64,000 nt of DNA from Phocaeicola sartorii JCM 17136 = DSM 21941 (GTDB lineage: Bacteria; Bacteroidota; Bacteroidia; Bacteroidales; Bacteroidaceae), in contig NZ_BAKM01000015.1 in assembly GCF_000614185.1 (NCBI RefSeq), positions 1 through 64,000 of the forward strand. The letters run 5' to 3'. The position numbers and the translations under genes are program-made. Positions 40,802 through 50,015 of the stretch are shown piece by piece. The notes beneath the pieces were generated by a model. It searched no databases, had not been told where the DNA came from, and saw only the letters and a program-made list of their open reading frames with translations. Each line of letters starts with the position of its first letter. The first letter of the stretch is position 1.

Positions 40802-43800
40802 TTAAAGTGTAACATTTAATCCAAATGAAATAGTTCTATAGAAAGGATAATTCCAACTTAATCTTTCAGGGTCATACCCATTAGGTAATGAATGGAATGT
40901 ATGAAGATTTTCACAACTAACAAACATCTTTAATCTGGACAATGAGATTTTAGAAATCCATTCTTCTGGAAAATCATAACTTAAGGTGACATTTTTTACA
41001 CGTAAATAAGCACCATTCAATAAATACTTTGTTTGAACACGTTTGTTTGAATTGGAATTTTCCATTTCATTATAGATGCGATACCATTCTGGATTGGGAT
41101 TCACAGCCTCCCAATTTCCGTTTTCTGTATCTACGGGTTTCCAATAATCAAGCTGGTTTTCGAAAATAGTTCCATAACGTCCTCCATTAAAAGGCCAGCG
41201 TAAAGCATCATCAATCCAAACGTCTCGTTTTCCCGTTCCTTGTAATAAGAAAGAAAAAGCAAATCCTTTCCAACCAAGATTACCTGTTATTCCATATTGA
41301 TATCGGGGTGTATTGTTGCCTATGATACGCATATCACCAGGGTTGGTTGTAGTACCATTTCCGGCATCAATCTGATTGAAAACACCGCCTTTCTCATCCA
41401 TTAGATTCTTAAACTTCACGTCACCAGGTTTTACAGTGATTCCTTTTATTGAAGTCACTCCCTCTTTTAAAATCCAAGTTTGTATATTCTCAAAATCATT
41501 CACTGAATAATAACCATCTGAAACATATCCCCATATTTCACCTATTTCTTTGCCAACATATTGGTTGGGCATTGTGCCATCATTTTTCTGACTTCCCAAA
41601 ACCTTCGCCTCATTTGTATCAAATTTTGTAATACGTGTCCAGGAATCATATAAATTGAACCCGATTCCATAACTCCAATCCCCTATGCGATCTCGCCAGT
41701 TCATTGACAGTTCCCATCCTTTCGTACGTAAGTCTGCTGTATTTTGCTTGGGAGCACTGGAACCAACTACTGCAGGCAATTCCATTCCTGGTGCCAACAT
41801 TCCTTGGGTATCACGTATATACCAATCAAAGTTAGCGGTAAATCTATTGTTAAAAAATGCCATGTCTACACCGATGTCTAAAGTACGAACTGTTTCCCAT
41901 GTATAATTCTCACGCACTAAAGCTGGAGTATTAAGAGTTGTGGGACGCAAAGATGTTTCAGGGTCAATCCAATCTGCCAAAGACGAACTCATGGAAGGTA
42001 CAAAGCCATATTCTGTAATTGACTGGTTGCCAATCTCTCCCCATGATCCCCTTAACTTTAATGCGTCTAAATACCCACGAGACCAATTCATGAACTTTTC
42101 TTCTGCAATTTGCCAACCTAAGGAACATGAAGGGAAAAAACCATAGCGAGTTTCTTTCGGGAATTTGGAAGAGCCGTCATAACGTCCATTAACCTCTATC
42201 AAATACCTATTAAGATAATTATAGTTCAGACGAAAAAAAGCGCTTCGTATTGCAGATTCAGAAAAGGAGTCTTTTGCTGTTGTTTCTCCGTATCCTCCCG
42301 AAAATGAAGGCATATCTTCATTAATCATTTCCTTTTTATCTACAACTAATTGTTCATGATTACGCCATTCTTGCTATATCCTGCCATTACTTTAAAATTA
42401 TGTTCTTTATTTATGTCCCAATAATAAGAACCATATAAATTCAAAGCATTATATGAAGTTGTCTGTTTGGTATTGGTATACAATGCTGTAGTAGGATTTA
42501 TCTTTTCTTCTAATTGAACGGAAGTTGTTTTGATAGGTTTGTCATATTTTTTTTGATCGTAATTCTTTTGATCAAAAGTATACTCAAAAATTGCTTCGAA
42601 TCTTTTAAACGGAGTCACTGTAGTCTGTGAGAAAATGCGAGGATTTTCATTCACTGTATTAGTAGTGGAAGAATACTTCAATAAATTCAATGGAGTATTT
42701 ATAGGTAACATATTTCCATTGGCACTTTCCATCTCTCCTTCGGGATTTAAATCAGGCATTGTACCCCATACGCCAGATGCATTAGGCATAGACAAATGAC
42801 TTTTAGCATATCTTATGTCAAGTGATTGCTTAAGCCATTTGGTTATATCAGCAGATATATAAGAAGAAACAGTTATACGATTATATGTATCTTTGTTTCC
42901 TTCCAAAATTCCGTCATTGTCATTATATCCTAAGGACATGCGATAGTTTATCTTTTCACCTCCTCCTTTAACTGAAACATTATGGGTCTGTTGAAAGCCA
43001 TAATTAGACATCATATTTTTATACAAGTTGTTTGGATGTAAATAGTAACGAATGCCAGTCGGATTATCTTCTGTAGGAATATAAATTCCGTTTTTTGTTA
43101 CATCAAATTGAGATGGGTCTTGGCGGTATGCTTTGACATATTCTATCCAACGCTCCAAATCCTGCCCTTGGGCGAACCAAGTCCCTCCTGTGAATCCTGC
43201 ATCCAAGTAAGCTTTCATTATATCTATTGCGTCTGCCTGATGAGGCAAATTAACGCTATTCTGAAATCCAAAATTATTGCTATAATTTAATTGAAACTTA
43301 CTGTTTTTACTTCCTTTTTTCGTTGTTATCAAGATGACTCCGAAAGCTGCTCTAGCCCCATATATGGCAGAAGATGAAGCATCTTTTAAAACAGTAACAT
43401 TTTCTATATCTTCAGGATTTATCATATCAATTTGTGCAGGCACATTATCCACTAAAATCAGAGGTTCTCCACCATTGATAGACGTAATTCCTCGAATATT
43501 AAACGATTTGGACACACCAGGAGTAGAACCACCTGTTATCATTAGCCCTGGAATGGCTCCTTGCAATGCTGTCTGTACATCAGTAATCGGACGCTCATTC
43601 AAAACATCATCCATTTTAATGGAGGTAACAGCACCTGTCAAATTAGCTTTCTTTTGTGTCCCATAGCCTACTACCACTACTTCATCCAAGGTCTTGGTGT
43701 CTTCTTTCAATACGATGGTAAGTTCTTTCTTTCCAGAAACTTTCACTTCTTGAGAAACATACCCGATATACGTAATCTGTAAAACGGCATCTTTCGGGGC

Positions 43801-44325
43801 ATCCAATACAAACCGCCCGTCTATATCTGTGATTGTACCTGTTGACTGGCCTTTTACGATGACATTGGCACCGATTACCGGCTCTCCATTCGCATCTTTT
43901 ACAATACCTGTCACCTTATTTTGTCCTTGCTGTATTCCTTGCACAATCTCAGTAGAAAGAATAATTTTCTTTTCAAGCACCGAATACTTTACATTTGTCC
44001 CTGCGAAAATCTGGTCTAGTATCTTGAATATATTATTGTTGTTTGCCGAAACTGATACAATACGTTTCAAATCTACGTGTTTATTGTTGAAGAAGAAATC
44101 AAACCCCGATTCTTTTTTCAGCTTTTCCAACACAGTGCCAACTGTTTCATTGCGCACTTCAAGACTGATCATGGTCTTTTGCGCATACGACTCTGCCGCA
44201 TAAGTCATACTTAGCGAACAGATTAAAAAGAGTACACTTAGTTTCATAGGTAATGGAGCTTTATTTAAGATTAACCTACACGACTTTATCATCCAAAATA
44301 ATTGGACGCTAAAATAATTTTTCAT
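40802..44325 (-). CDS. SusC-like TonB-dependent transporter with STN domain, frameshifted
   Basis: This outer-membrane glycan importer of about 1170 residues has a signal peptide ending ESYAQ, then an STN (secretin/TonB N-terminal) domain, a carboxypeptidase-D regulatory-like domain (GEPVIGANVIVKGQSTG), the TonB box region DEVVVVGYGTQKK, the plug, and a beta barrel ending SFGLNVTL. The STN domain implies signalling to a FecR anti-sigma factor. The frame breaks near 42373; restoring one base (AGCAAG to AGCCAAG on the minus strand) gives GYSQEWRNHEQLVVDKKEMI. ATG 44325 is preferred over one at 44403. A 300-bp section is nearly identical to the second susC. Confidence 0.92.
43718..43806 (-). repeat. 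89-bp perfect repeat, copy 1 (in susC 1)
   Basis: These 89 bases are identical, in inverted orientation, to 51616-51704 in the second susC. They encode the end of the carboxypeptidase-D-like domain. Similarity continues at a lower level over about 300 bp, then falls away. Confidence 0.9.
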
Positions 44326-44400
44326 AATTTTGTAATTGAAATAAAGTGAATAAAATGTTGTCTTTGCTTGTCGCCAAACAAGCATTGAAAAATGATTTTT

Positions 44401-44441
44401 CATACGGGGTGATACGCCAATATCCTCCCGTATGTTTTTTT
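44401..44441 (+). terminator. Hairpin with T run between FecR and susC
   Basis: CATACGGG at 44401-44408 pairs with CCCGTATG at 44427-44434 and is followed by seven T on the plus strand. The flanking genes run on the minus strand, so its T tract faces the wrong way for ending the fecR transcript. It may block antisense transcription. Confidence 0.4.
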
Positions 44442-44501
44442 GTTCAGGGAGCCTGTTGTCTGTTCATCTTTCCAGTATTTAAATTAAGGGTTAAACGTAT
44501 A

Positions 44502-45515
44502 TTAGTACACTTCTATTTTCAACTTTTCCGTCTTTATATCTGCACTGTCGATGTACCGCCAGCGTATGCGGGAGGAAATCCGGAAATATTCCATAATACG
44601 CTCCAGACGCTGATGGGTGAATGTTCCTGTGAACGAACAGTCTTTCAGCCCCTTGTTGGATAATACGAATTCCACATTGAACCGCTTCCCAAGCATGTGC
44701 AGCACTTCATCCAGCGGAGTGTCATTAAAGATAAGCTTGCCGTCTTTCCATGAAATCTCCGATTCGCCCGAAGTGGCGTAGCACTTGATATCCCCGGTTT
44801 GCGGGGAATAAACCAGCTTCTGTCTGGGGGAGAGCATACTCTTTTGAAATTTTCCTTTGTTATTCTTATAAATAAACCCTACGCTACCTTTGATAAGCGT
44901 GGTGGAAATGGGAGTTTCATTACCGTATGCTTCCACATTGAAACTTGTTCCGTACACCTCCACCTGCGAGTGATGAGGGGTGGAGACGATGAATCGTTTC
45001 CGGGGATGATGGGTTACATCGAAATAAGCTTCACCGTGTAATTCCACTTGGCGTACATCGCCGGCGAAAAAGGTGGGATAGCGGAGGGAGGATTCCGAAT
45101 TGAGGTGAACTACCGTGCTGTCCGGTAACAGGACCGAGGTAGTCATGCCTGCATTGGTTTTTATTTCCACCATCTGAGCGGTGACTACCGGCTGCTGTCT
45201 GCCCGGATACAGGGCCAATACACCTATCAGGAGGGGAACGGACAAGATGGCCGCAATGCGTTGTGTCCATCCCCACCAGGACAGGTTTCTAACTTTTGTT
45301 TTGCTTTTTACCTTATCTAACGCCTTTTCCGTATCTATTTTCTTGGTGATATGCTGTGTGTCCACCGCCAGATAGAGCGTATTCAGCTGCTTGGCTATAC
45401 GCAAGTGCTCCTCATCGGCATTCAGCCAGGCTTCTATCTGTTCGTTTTCCGGCGGAGTGGTGTTTCCTTCGAAATATTTAGTTAACAAAGTTTCTATATC
45501 GGTATGGTTTTCCAT
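44502..45515 (-). CDS. FecR-family anti-sigma factor
   Basis: This 337-residue inner-membrane protein has a cytoplasmic N-terminal sigma-binding region (MENHTDIETLLTKYFEGNTT), one transmembrane helix (IAAILSVPLLIGVLALYPG) and a periplasmic FecR domain (LPDSTVVHLNSESSLRYP, GEAYFDVTHH, VYGTSFNVEAY) plus a C-terminal DUF4974-like domain. It should relay the STN signal of the adjacent SusC to an ECF sigma factor. The likely partner is the divergent sigma gene at 45661, 145 bases away. Confidence 0.93.
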   Translation of the reverse strand: MENHTDIETLLTKYFEGNTTPPENEQIEAWLNADEEHLRIAKQLNTLYLAVDTQHITKKIDTEKALDKVKSKTKVRNLSWWGWTQRIAAILSVPLLIGVLALYPGRQQPVVTAQMVEIKTNAGMTTSVLLPDSTVVHLNSESSLRYPTFFAGDVRQVELHGEAYFDVTHHPRKRFIVSTPHHSQVEVYGTSFNVEAYGNETPISTTLIKGSVGFIYKNNKGKFQKSMLSPRQKLVYSPQTGDIKCYATSGESEISWKDGKLIFNDTPLDEVLHMLGKRFNVEFVLSNKGLKDCSFTGTFTHQRLERIMEYFRISSRIRWRYIDSADIKTEKLKIEVY

Positions 45516-45626
45516 AAATTATGCTTTAATTTTTTCCTTTATATTATTAAGACAAGCGAGAATGAAAGGTATCTAAACGAAAAATGCTTTTTTTTCAAAA
45601 AAAAAGTTTTTTCCGATAAAAACAAT

Positions 45627-45634
45627 TATCTTTG
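45627..45634 (+). promoter_or_regulatory. -7 element for ECF sigma factor 1
   Basis: TATCTTTG matches TAnnTTTG and is 27 bases before the sigma ATG. The intergenic region upstream contains long A and T runs with no distinct TTG box. Confidence 0.5.
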
Positions 45635-45660
45635 TGCGCAAGGAAAACAGTTATTATACT

Positions 45661-46227
45661 ATGAATCATACCGTCGAAGACTTGTCTTTGCTTAATGCTC
45701 TCCGACAGGGGGATGGTAATGCTTTTGACCATTTATTCAGAAGGTACTATCCTATGCTGTGTGCTTATGCTCACCGGTTGGTGTCGCTGGAAGATGCCGA
45801 AGAGATTGTTCAGGAGGTGATGTTATGGCTATGGGAGAATCGTGGAGATTTGATAATCGAGTCTTCATTGAATCAATATTTGTTCAAAATGACTTATCGG
45901 AGAGTCTTGAACCACTTGACGCGGGAGCAGGTGAAAACCAAGGCTGAAGCTGCCTTCTATGAGCGGACACAGGCGGCATTGTGTGGAGTGGATTATGGTC
46001 GTTTTGAGGAATTGGACCGGAAAATAAAGGAGGCGATGGCTGCTCTGCCCGACAGTTATCGGGAGGCCTTCGTGATGCATCGCTTTAAGGAACTGAGTTA
46101 TAAAGAAATTGCCGAGGTGCTGGATGTGTCGCCACAGACTGTGGCTTACCGCATCCAACAGGCATTGAAGCTGCTTCGTGTTTCCTTAAAGGATTACTTG
46201 CCCATGCTGGTGTGGCTGGTGGGCTGA
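45661..46227 (+). CDS. ECF RNA polymerase sigma factor 1
   Basis: This 188-residue sigma-70-family protein has region 2 (FDHLFRRYYPMLCAYAHRLV, EEIVQEVMLWLWENR) and region 4 (ALPDSYREAFVMHRFKELSY, YKEIAEVLDVSPQTVAYRIQ). It is of the RpoE-like Bacteroidetes group that works with FecR and TonB-linked SusC. ATG 45661 is chosen over 45634, which lies in the -7 element. It is divergent from its probable FecR partner. It is convergent with the HU-like gene, with inverted repeats between them. Confidence 0.93.
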   Translation: MNHTVEDLSLLNALRQGDGNAFDHLFRRYYPMLCAYAHRLVSLEDAEEIVQEVMLWLWENRGDLIIESSLNQYLFKMTYRRVLNHLTREQVKTKAEAAFYERTQAALCGVDYGRFEELDRKIKEAMAALPDSYREAFVMHRFKELSYKEIAEVLDVSPQTVAYRIQQALKLLRVSLKDYLPMLVWLVG

Positions 46228-46245
46228 AAAGTACCTCCCCTGGAG

Positions 46246-46289
46246 TTTCCCCTGTTTTTTCCTTCAAATCCTTCAGCCCCTTCGCAAAC
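46246..46289 (+). repeat. Left imperfect inverted repeat of HU/VapE module
   Basis: The reverse complement of these 44 bases matches 48876-48919 at 32 positions. Shared blocks include GTTTGCG, CTGAAG, TTTGAAGGA and CAGGGG. The two copies bracket the HU-like and VapE-like genes in opposite orientation. Confidence 0.55.
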
Positions 46290-46309
46290 GCCCGCCAATA
46301 AAGAAAAGC

Positions 46310-46343
46310 GGCTGAAGGATTTCCTCCCGGAATTCCTTCAGCC
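46310..46343. terminator. Hairpin after HU-like gene and sigma factor
   Basis: GGCTGAAGGA at 46310-46319 and TCCTTCAGCC at 46334-46343 form a perfect 10-bp stem around 14 bases. A further copy of the CCTTCAGCC motif occurs at 46270-46278. The hairpin lies between convergent genes and could end both transcripts. Confidence 0.55.
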
Positions 46344-46420
46344 TAGTGTAGAAGTTTCAGCTCTTTATGGTTTGAGCTTCGTTTGTAGAAGTTTTCTATT
46401 ATAATTGTTTCGTTGTATAA

Positions 46421-47101
46421 TTACTCCGTTGTCAGGTCCGTGCCGTTTGTTGCCGGTACGTTTTCCGCTTCGTTCACTGGCTCGGGCAGTTTCTCTTTTC
46501 CGTAGAAGCCCGGCATCGGTTCATAGATGGGGTTACGTGGAATGGAGATATTGCGCAGTTTTTTATCCTTCGCCAGTTGGGCGATATAACGTCCTGCGGT
46601 GGCGCGTGTCAGTCCGCATAACGATTCAAACTTACGGCGTGTCAGCACGCTGTTTGTCTGGAAGTATTCCGTCAGTGCCTCGTCTATGCTTTCTTTGGTT
46701 GTCGGCATGGAGTGCGGTTTGTATTTCGAACGCTCGGTCTTGACGCCGCTCAACTGATGCTTCAGGTATTTGTCCGCACGGAATGTCACCGATTTGAATT
46801 TCACCTTGTTGGCACGCGTGGAGCTTGGCGTCCGTGTCTCGGGGCAGGTCAATGAGATGTGGAAATATCCTATTCCTTCGATATGCACCCGGGCGCCGTC
46901 CTTCAAGTAGTAGGCCAGTTTCTCGCTGAGCGAGATGATGGTTGCCTTGATGTCCGCCACGGTGAGTGAGGATCCGTATTGAATTTCCCGAGCCAGGTAG
47001 TCGGTGTTGATGCGCTGCCAGTTTACTACACGGGCATGATAGCGCTTCTTGCGCGTACCTATCGTATTGGGTGATTCATAAAATTCAAATTTGATAGCCA
47101 T
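46421..47101 (-). CDS. HU-like DNA-binding protein with C-terminal wHTH-like tail
   Basis: This 226-residue protein begins MAIKFEFYESPNT. Residues about 1-120 fit the Bacteroidetes HU-like family (KRYHARVV, ADIKATIISLSEKLAYYLKD, VHIEGIGYFHISLTCPE). Residues about 135-195 (IDEALTEYFQTNSVLTRRKF, CGLTRATAGRYIAQL) look like a winged helix. It is not canonical HU, which is about 90 residues. It is divergent from the VapE-like gene; its leader contains a palindrome array at 47182-47259. It may bind that array and control both genes, which is inference. Confidence 0.82.
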   Translation of the reverse strand: MAIKFEFYESPNTIGTRKKRYHARVVNWQRINTDYLAREIQYGSSLTVADIKATIISLSEKLAYYLKDGARVHIEGIGYFHISLTCPETRTPSSTRANKVKFKSVTFRADKYLKHQLSGVKTERSKYKPHSMPTTKESIDEALTEYFQTNSVLTRRKFESLCGLTRATAGRYIAQLAKDKKLRNISIPRNPIYEPMPGFYGKEKLPEPVNEAENVPATNGTDLTTE

Positions 47102-47181
47102 TCGCTTATTTGTTTTTATCCGGTTGTTTATGCTTTCTTGTACGGAAGAGTTTGTTGCAGCTTCCTTTCAAGTTGATTGTT

Positions 47182-47259
47182 TCACTTGGGTGATGAAACT
47201 AGATCACTCGAGTGATGAAATTGGATCACTTGGGTGATAAAACTTCATCATTCTAGTGA
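47182..47259. repeat. Four 12-bp palindromes at 22-bp spacing, candidate operator array
   Basis: Palindromic cores lie at 47182-47193 (TCACTTGGGTGA), 47204-47215 (TCACTCGAGTGA, perfect), 47226-47237 (TCACTTGGGTGA) and 47248-47259 (TCATTCTAGTGA). Their spacing is exactly 22 bp, about two helical turns, so all face the same side of the DNA. The linkers are similar too (ATGAAACTAG, ATGAAATTGG). They lie between the HU-like start and its candidate promoter. Confidence 0.85.
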
Positions 47260-47278
47260 AACGATCAGCTTGACGGTG

Positions 47279-47286
47279 CAAAAGTA
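47279..47286 (-). promoter_or_regulatory. Candidate -7 element for HU-like gene
   Basis: The minus strand reads TACTTTTG, matching TAnnTTTG. It would give a leader of about 170 bases containing the whole palindrome array. No clear -33 TTG. Confidence 0.35.
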
Positions 47287-47366
47287 TGAAATAGTCCTGA
47301 TAAAAACGAATAATTTCCCGGTTATTTTCACTTAATCACTTTTTGGCCGTGATGCGCGGCAAATGC

Positions 47367-47397
47367 TTGCAAACGGGTGTTTTGGATATTATCTTTG
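47367..47397 (+). promoter_or_regulatory. Promoter of VapE-like gene
   Basis: TTG at 47367-47369, 20 bases, then TATCTTTG at 47390-47397 match the Bacteroides consensus. The start codon at 47430 is 33 bases further. Confidence 0.6.
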
Positions 47398-47429
47398 TGG
47401 TATTACACAACCCTAAAGAATAAAAAAGG

Positions 47430-48827
47430 ATGAAAAAATTAGTGGAAAAATTACTGAGCTGGTGCAAAAAAAGTATGAAAATGAGTAAAAGCGTGAGAAG
47501 AAGCACGGCTCCGGTTACTGGGCAGTCGGTGGGGCAAACCGGAAATGCGGAAGGGGTGTTGCCTTCAACGGCTACGGAAACGGTGGATGAAATTGTTCTC
47601 CCAGCGGCTGTCGAAACAGCTGGCGTGGCAGAAACTATCGATGAAAAGGCGGTTTCTGGCAAATCGGGGCGCAAGAAACCGGAGAATATGCTGGAGGCTT
47701 TGCAGCGCTTTTTGACCGCACGGTATGATTTCCGTTATAACCTTCTCACCGAACAGACGGAGTATCGTGGAAAAGAGATGCCGGATGAAGAGTATGGTAT
47801 AGTGGCTCAACGTGATTTGAATACATTCTGCCTGGAGGCGCGTACCGGCGGCATCAACTGCTGGGATAAGGATGTGAGTCGTCTGCTCCATTCCCGAAAG
47901 GTGGAAAATTATCATCCTTTTCTGCATTATATGAACCACTTACCTCAGTGGGACGGAGTGGATCGTGTAACTCCGCTGGCCGTGCGTATATCGCGTAAAC
48001 CATTGTGGACAAAAGGTTTCCATCGTTGGATGCTGGGGGTTGCCGCCCAATGGCTGGGGCAGGCGCAGGATTGCGCCAATGCGGTGGCGCCTATGTTGGT
48101 GAGCCGTGAGCAGGGGAAGCGCAAGTCTTCTTTTTGCAAGATTTTGATGCCTAAGGAACTTACACCTTATTATATAGACAAGTTCGACCTGACGAGTGAG
48201 AGTGGATGTGAACAGAAACTTTCGCTTTTCGGGCTGATCAACATGGATGAGTTCGACAAGTACCGTGCCGGACAGATGCCCGTTTTGAAGAATCTGATGC
48301 AGATGACCACGCTGACTTTCCGCAGGGCACATCGTCCGGCATTCAGTCATCTGCCTCGTATTGCCTCTTTCATCGGTACCTCCAATATGACGGATCTGCT
48401 GACTGATCCCACAGGAAGCCGCCGTTTTCTCTGTGCGGAAGTGGATGATAAGATTGATTGTACACCGCCCGATCATGCGCAGTTGTTCGCCCAGTTGAAA
48501 GCGGAGTTGGTCGGGGGAGAGCGTTACTGGTTCTCGGAAGAGGAAGAGAAGGAGATACAGCATAGCAATCGGAATTTTTATAAAATGCCTGCCGAGCAGG
48601 AACTGTTTTTGCGTTGTTTCCGGGTACCACAGGAAGGGGAGTTGTCCAAGCCCTATACCACGACGGATTTGTTCAATTATTTGCAGAAACATTATCCGGC
48701 TGCCATGCGCGGGGTGACTCCGAACCGGTTGGGCAGGATGATGGTTGCATTAGGGATACAGCGTGTTCATACCGAGTATGGCAATGTGTACCGGCTGGTG
48801 AAGCTGAAGGATTCTTCCGCGGCCTGA
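47430..48827 (+). CDS. VapE/VirE-family ATPase-like protein
   Basis: This is a 465-residue protein. The N-terminal 80 residues are low-complexity and basic, then Ala/Val/Glu-rich. From about residue 85 it matches the virulence-associated E (VapE) group of superfamily-3-helicase-like proteins: FHRWMLGVAAQWLGQAQ, a degenerate P-loop region VSREQGKRKSSFCKIL, a Walker B-like LFGLINMDEFDKY, and FIGTSNMTDLLTDPTGSRRF with the sensor and Arg residues. A winged-helix-like C terminus follows. Such proteins occur on phages, islands and in Bacteroidetes chromosomes next to HU-like genes. The P-loop lacks a standard GxxxxGKS/T, so ATPase activity is doubtful. It is divergent from the HU-like gene, and both lie within imperfect inverted repeats. 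Confidence 0.82.
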   Translation: MKKLVEKLLSWCKKSMKMSKSVRRSTAPVTGQSVGQTGNAEGVLPSTATETVDEIVLPAAVETAGVAETIDEKAVSGKSGRKKPENMLEALQRFLTARYDFRYNLLTEQTEYRGKEMPDEEYGIVAQRDLNTFCLEARTGGINCWDKDVSRLLHSRKVENYHPFLHYMNHLPQWDGVDRVTPLAVRISRKPLWTKGFHRWMLGVAAQWLGQAQDCANAVAPMLVSREQGKRKSSFCKILMPKELTPYYIDKFDLTSESGCEQKLSLFGLINMDEFDKYRAGQMPVLKNLMQMTTLTFRRAHRPAFSHLPRIASFIGTSNMTDLLTDPTGSRRFLCAEVDDKIDCTPPDHAQLFAQLKAELVGGERYWFSEEEEKEIQHSNRNFYKMPAEQELFLRCFRVPQEGELSKPYTTTDLFNYLQKHYPAAMRGVTPNRLGRMMVALGIQRVHTEYGNVYRLVKLKDSSAA

Positions 48828-48846
48828 AACTTTTTCCCGGTGTGAT

Positions 48847-48894
48847 CCTTCAGCCGGAACGTCCTCCTGCAAAGGGTTTGCGGGAGGACTGAAG
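48847..48894. terminator. Hairpin after VapE-like gene
   Basis: CTTCAG at 48848-48853 can pair with CTGAAG at 48889-48894, and the inner GTCCTCC/GGAGGAC with GCAAA/TTTGC extends the stem. It lies about 20 bases after the stop. It carries the same CCTTCAGCC motif as the left flank of the module. Confidence 0.55.
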
Positions 48895-48919
48895 CTTTTG
48901 AAGGATTTTTCAGGGGGAA
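48876..48919 (+). repeat. Right imperfect inverted repeat of HU/VapE module
   Basis: This is the partner of 46246-46289 in inverted orientation (32 of 44 positions identical). It overlaps the hairpin after the VapE-like gene, so some similarity could reflect two related terminators. Confidence 0.55.
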
Positions 48920-49005
48920 TCGTATAAGGAGAAATAAATGAAAAAGATTGCTTAGCGATTTGTTTATACGACTTTTTTGGTGGTGGCGTTTTTATCTATA
49001 AAAAC

Positions 49006-49215
49006 ATGGGAAGTGACAGTTTACATATTTATTACATTGTTTCTTCTTGGGATTGTCCGGAAACGAGATGCTCCAAGTTTCATGTTGCTCCGGGAGATAC
49101 TTTGCAGTTGAAGATTGCCTTCCAGTCGGACAGTATAGGGGGCCGTGAATTTCATATCTATGGCAACTTTCTCTTTTTGTCACTTGGTCTGACGGTGGAG
49201 GGCGATTGCATATAA
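49006..49215 (+). CDS. Possible small protein or gene remnant
   Basis: A 69-codon frame begins MGSDSLHIYYIVSS and ends LGLTVEGDCI. It has two Cys and several aromatic residues and no recognised family. The 480-base gap between the VapE-like gene and ECF sigma 2 holds this frame, the right inverted repeat and the sigma promoter, and nothing else I can identify. It may be spurious. Confidence 0.25.
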   Translation: MGSDSLHIYYIVSSWDCPETRCSKFHVAPGDTLQLKIAFQSDSIGGREFHIYGNFLFLSLGLTVEGDCI

Positions 49216-49258
49216 GGCAAGCTCATAGCATATAAGAGAAAGAATTAACAGGATAATT

Positions 49259-49290
49259 TTGTTTTTATCAAAGGTTTATTGCTAACTTTG
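49259..49290 (+). promoter_or_regulatory. Promoter of ECF sigma factor 2
   Basis: TTG at 49259-49261, a 21-base spacer and TAACTTTG at 49283-49290 match the Bacteroides consensus. The ATG at 49310 is 20 bases downstream. Confidence 0.6.
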
Positions 49291-49309
49291 CTCTACCATC
49301 GTAATATGG

Positions 49310-49897
49310 ATGAAAAGCACAACCGATATACAAATGAGCAAAATGTCTGGAAATTCTTTTAATGACATCTATACATCTTATTATAAGAAGTCTTTTTTCT
49401 TTGCCAAATCATACGTTCATAATGATTTGGCAGCAGAAGATATTGCCTCCGAGGCATTAATAAAGTTGTGGGAAAAGTTGAAGACCGAGCCTGTTGAAGA
49501 GAAATATATCTTACCGTTATTACTGACAATTTTGAAGAACAAGGCTTTGGACTATCTAAAGCACGAGGAGGTAAAACGCAGTGCCTTTGAGGTGATGGTA
49601 GACTGGCAGCGGCAGGAATTGTCTATCCGTATGTCTGCCTTGGAAGCGTGCAATCCTGACGAGATCTTTTCGGATGAAGTGGAAAAAATCATCAGCACTA
49701 CTTTAAGCACTTTGTCGGAACAGACGCGACAGGCGTTTATCTTGAGCCGTTTTGAAAATAAATCCAATAAAGAGATTGCCGAAGAGATGGGAATCTCTGT
49801 AAAGGGGGTGGAATATCATATATCAAAAGCATTGAAAGTACTGCGGGTGACTTTAAAAGATTATCTTCCTTTATTTTATTTCTTCTTTTATTATTAA
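49310..49897 (+). CDS. ECF RNA polymerase sigma factor 2
   Basis: This 195-residue ECF sigma factor has region 2 (FNDIYTSYYKKSFFFAKSYV, EDIASEALIKLWEKL) and region 4 (LSEQTRQAFILSRFENKSNK, EIAEEMGISVKGVEYHISKA). It is followed on the same strand by its probable anti-sigma factor (fecR at 50016) and susC, the standard order for a regulated Sus-like locus. ATG 49310 is used; a later Met at 49334 is possible. Confidence 0.93.
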   Translation: MKSTTDIQMSKMSGNSFNDIYTSYYKKSFFFAKSYVHNDLAAEDIASEALIKLWEKLKTEPVEEKYILPLLLTILKNKALDYLKHEEVKRSAFEVMVDWQRQELSIRMSALEACNPDEIFSDEVEKIISTTLSTLSEQTRQAFILSRFENKSNKEIAEEMGISVKGVEYHISKALKVLRVTLKDYLPLFYFFFYY

Positions 49898-50015
49898 GTC
49901 CGACCGGATGGGGGGACGGATGTCTTTAAGGGCAAGAATGATTTTTTTATATTTTTCTTCATTTTCTTTTAGGGTAGTTCCTTCTTGAGTCGTTTCTAAT
50001 AAAACAGCATAGAAT

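Noticed and set aside
47182..47259. CRISPR-like array
   Set aside because: The 10-bp linkers are similar to each other rather than unique, and there are no cas genes; an operator array fits better.
47940..48692. 250-codon minus-strand frame opposite the VapE-like gene
   Set aside because: The plus-strand VapE motifs are convincing, and the antisense frame is Arg/Gln/His-rich as expected for a shadow.
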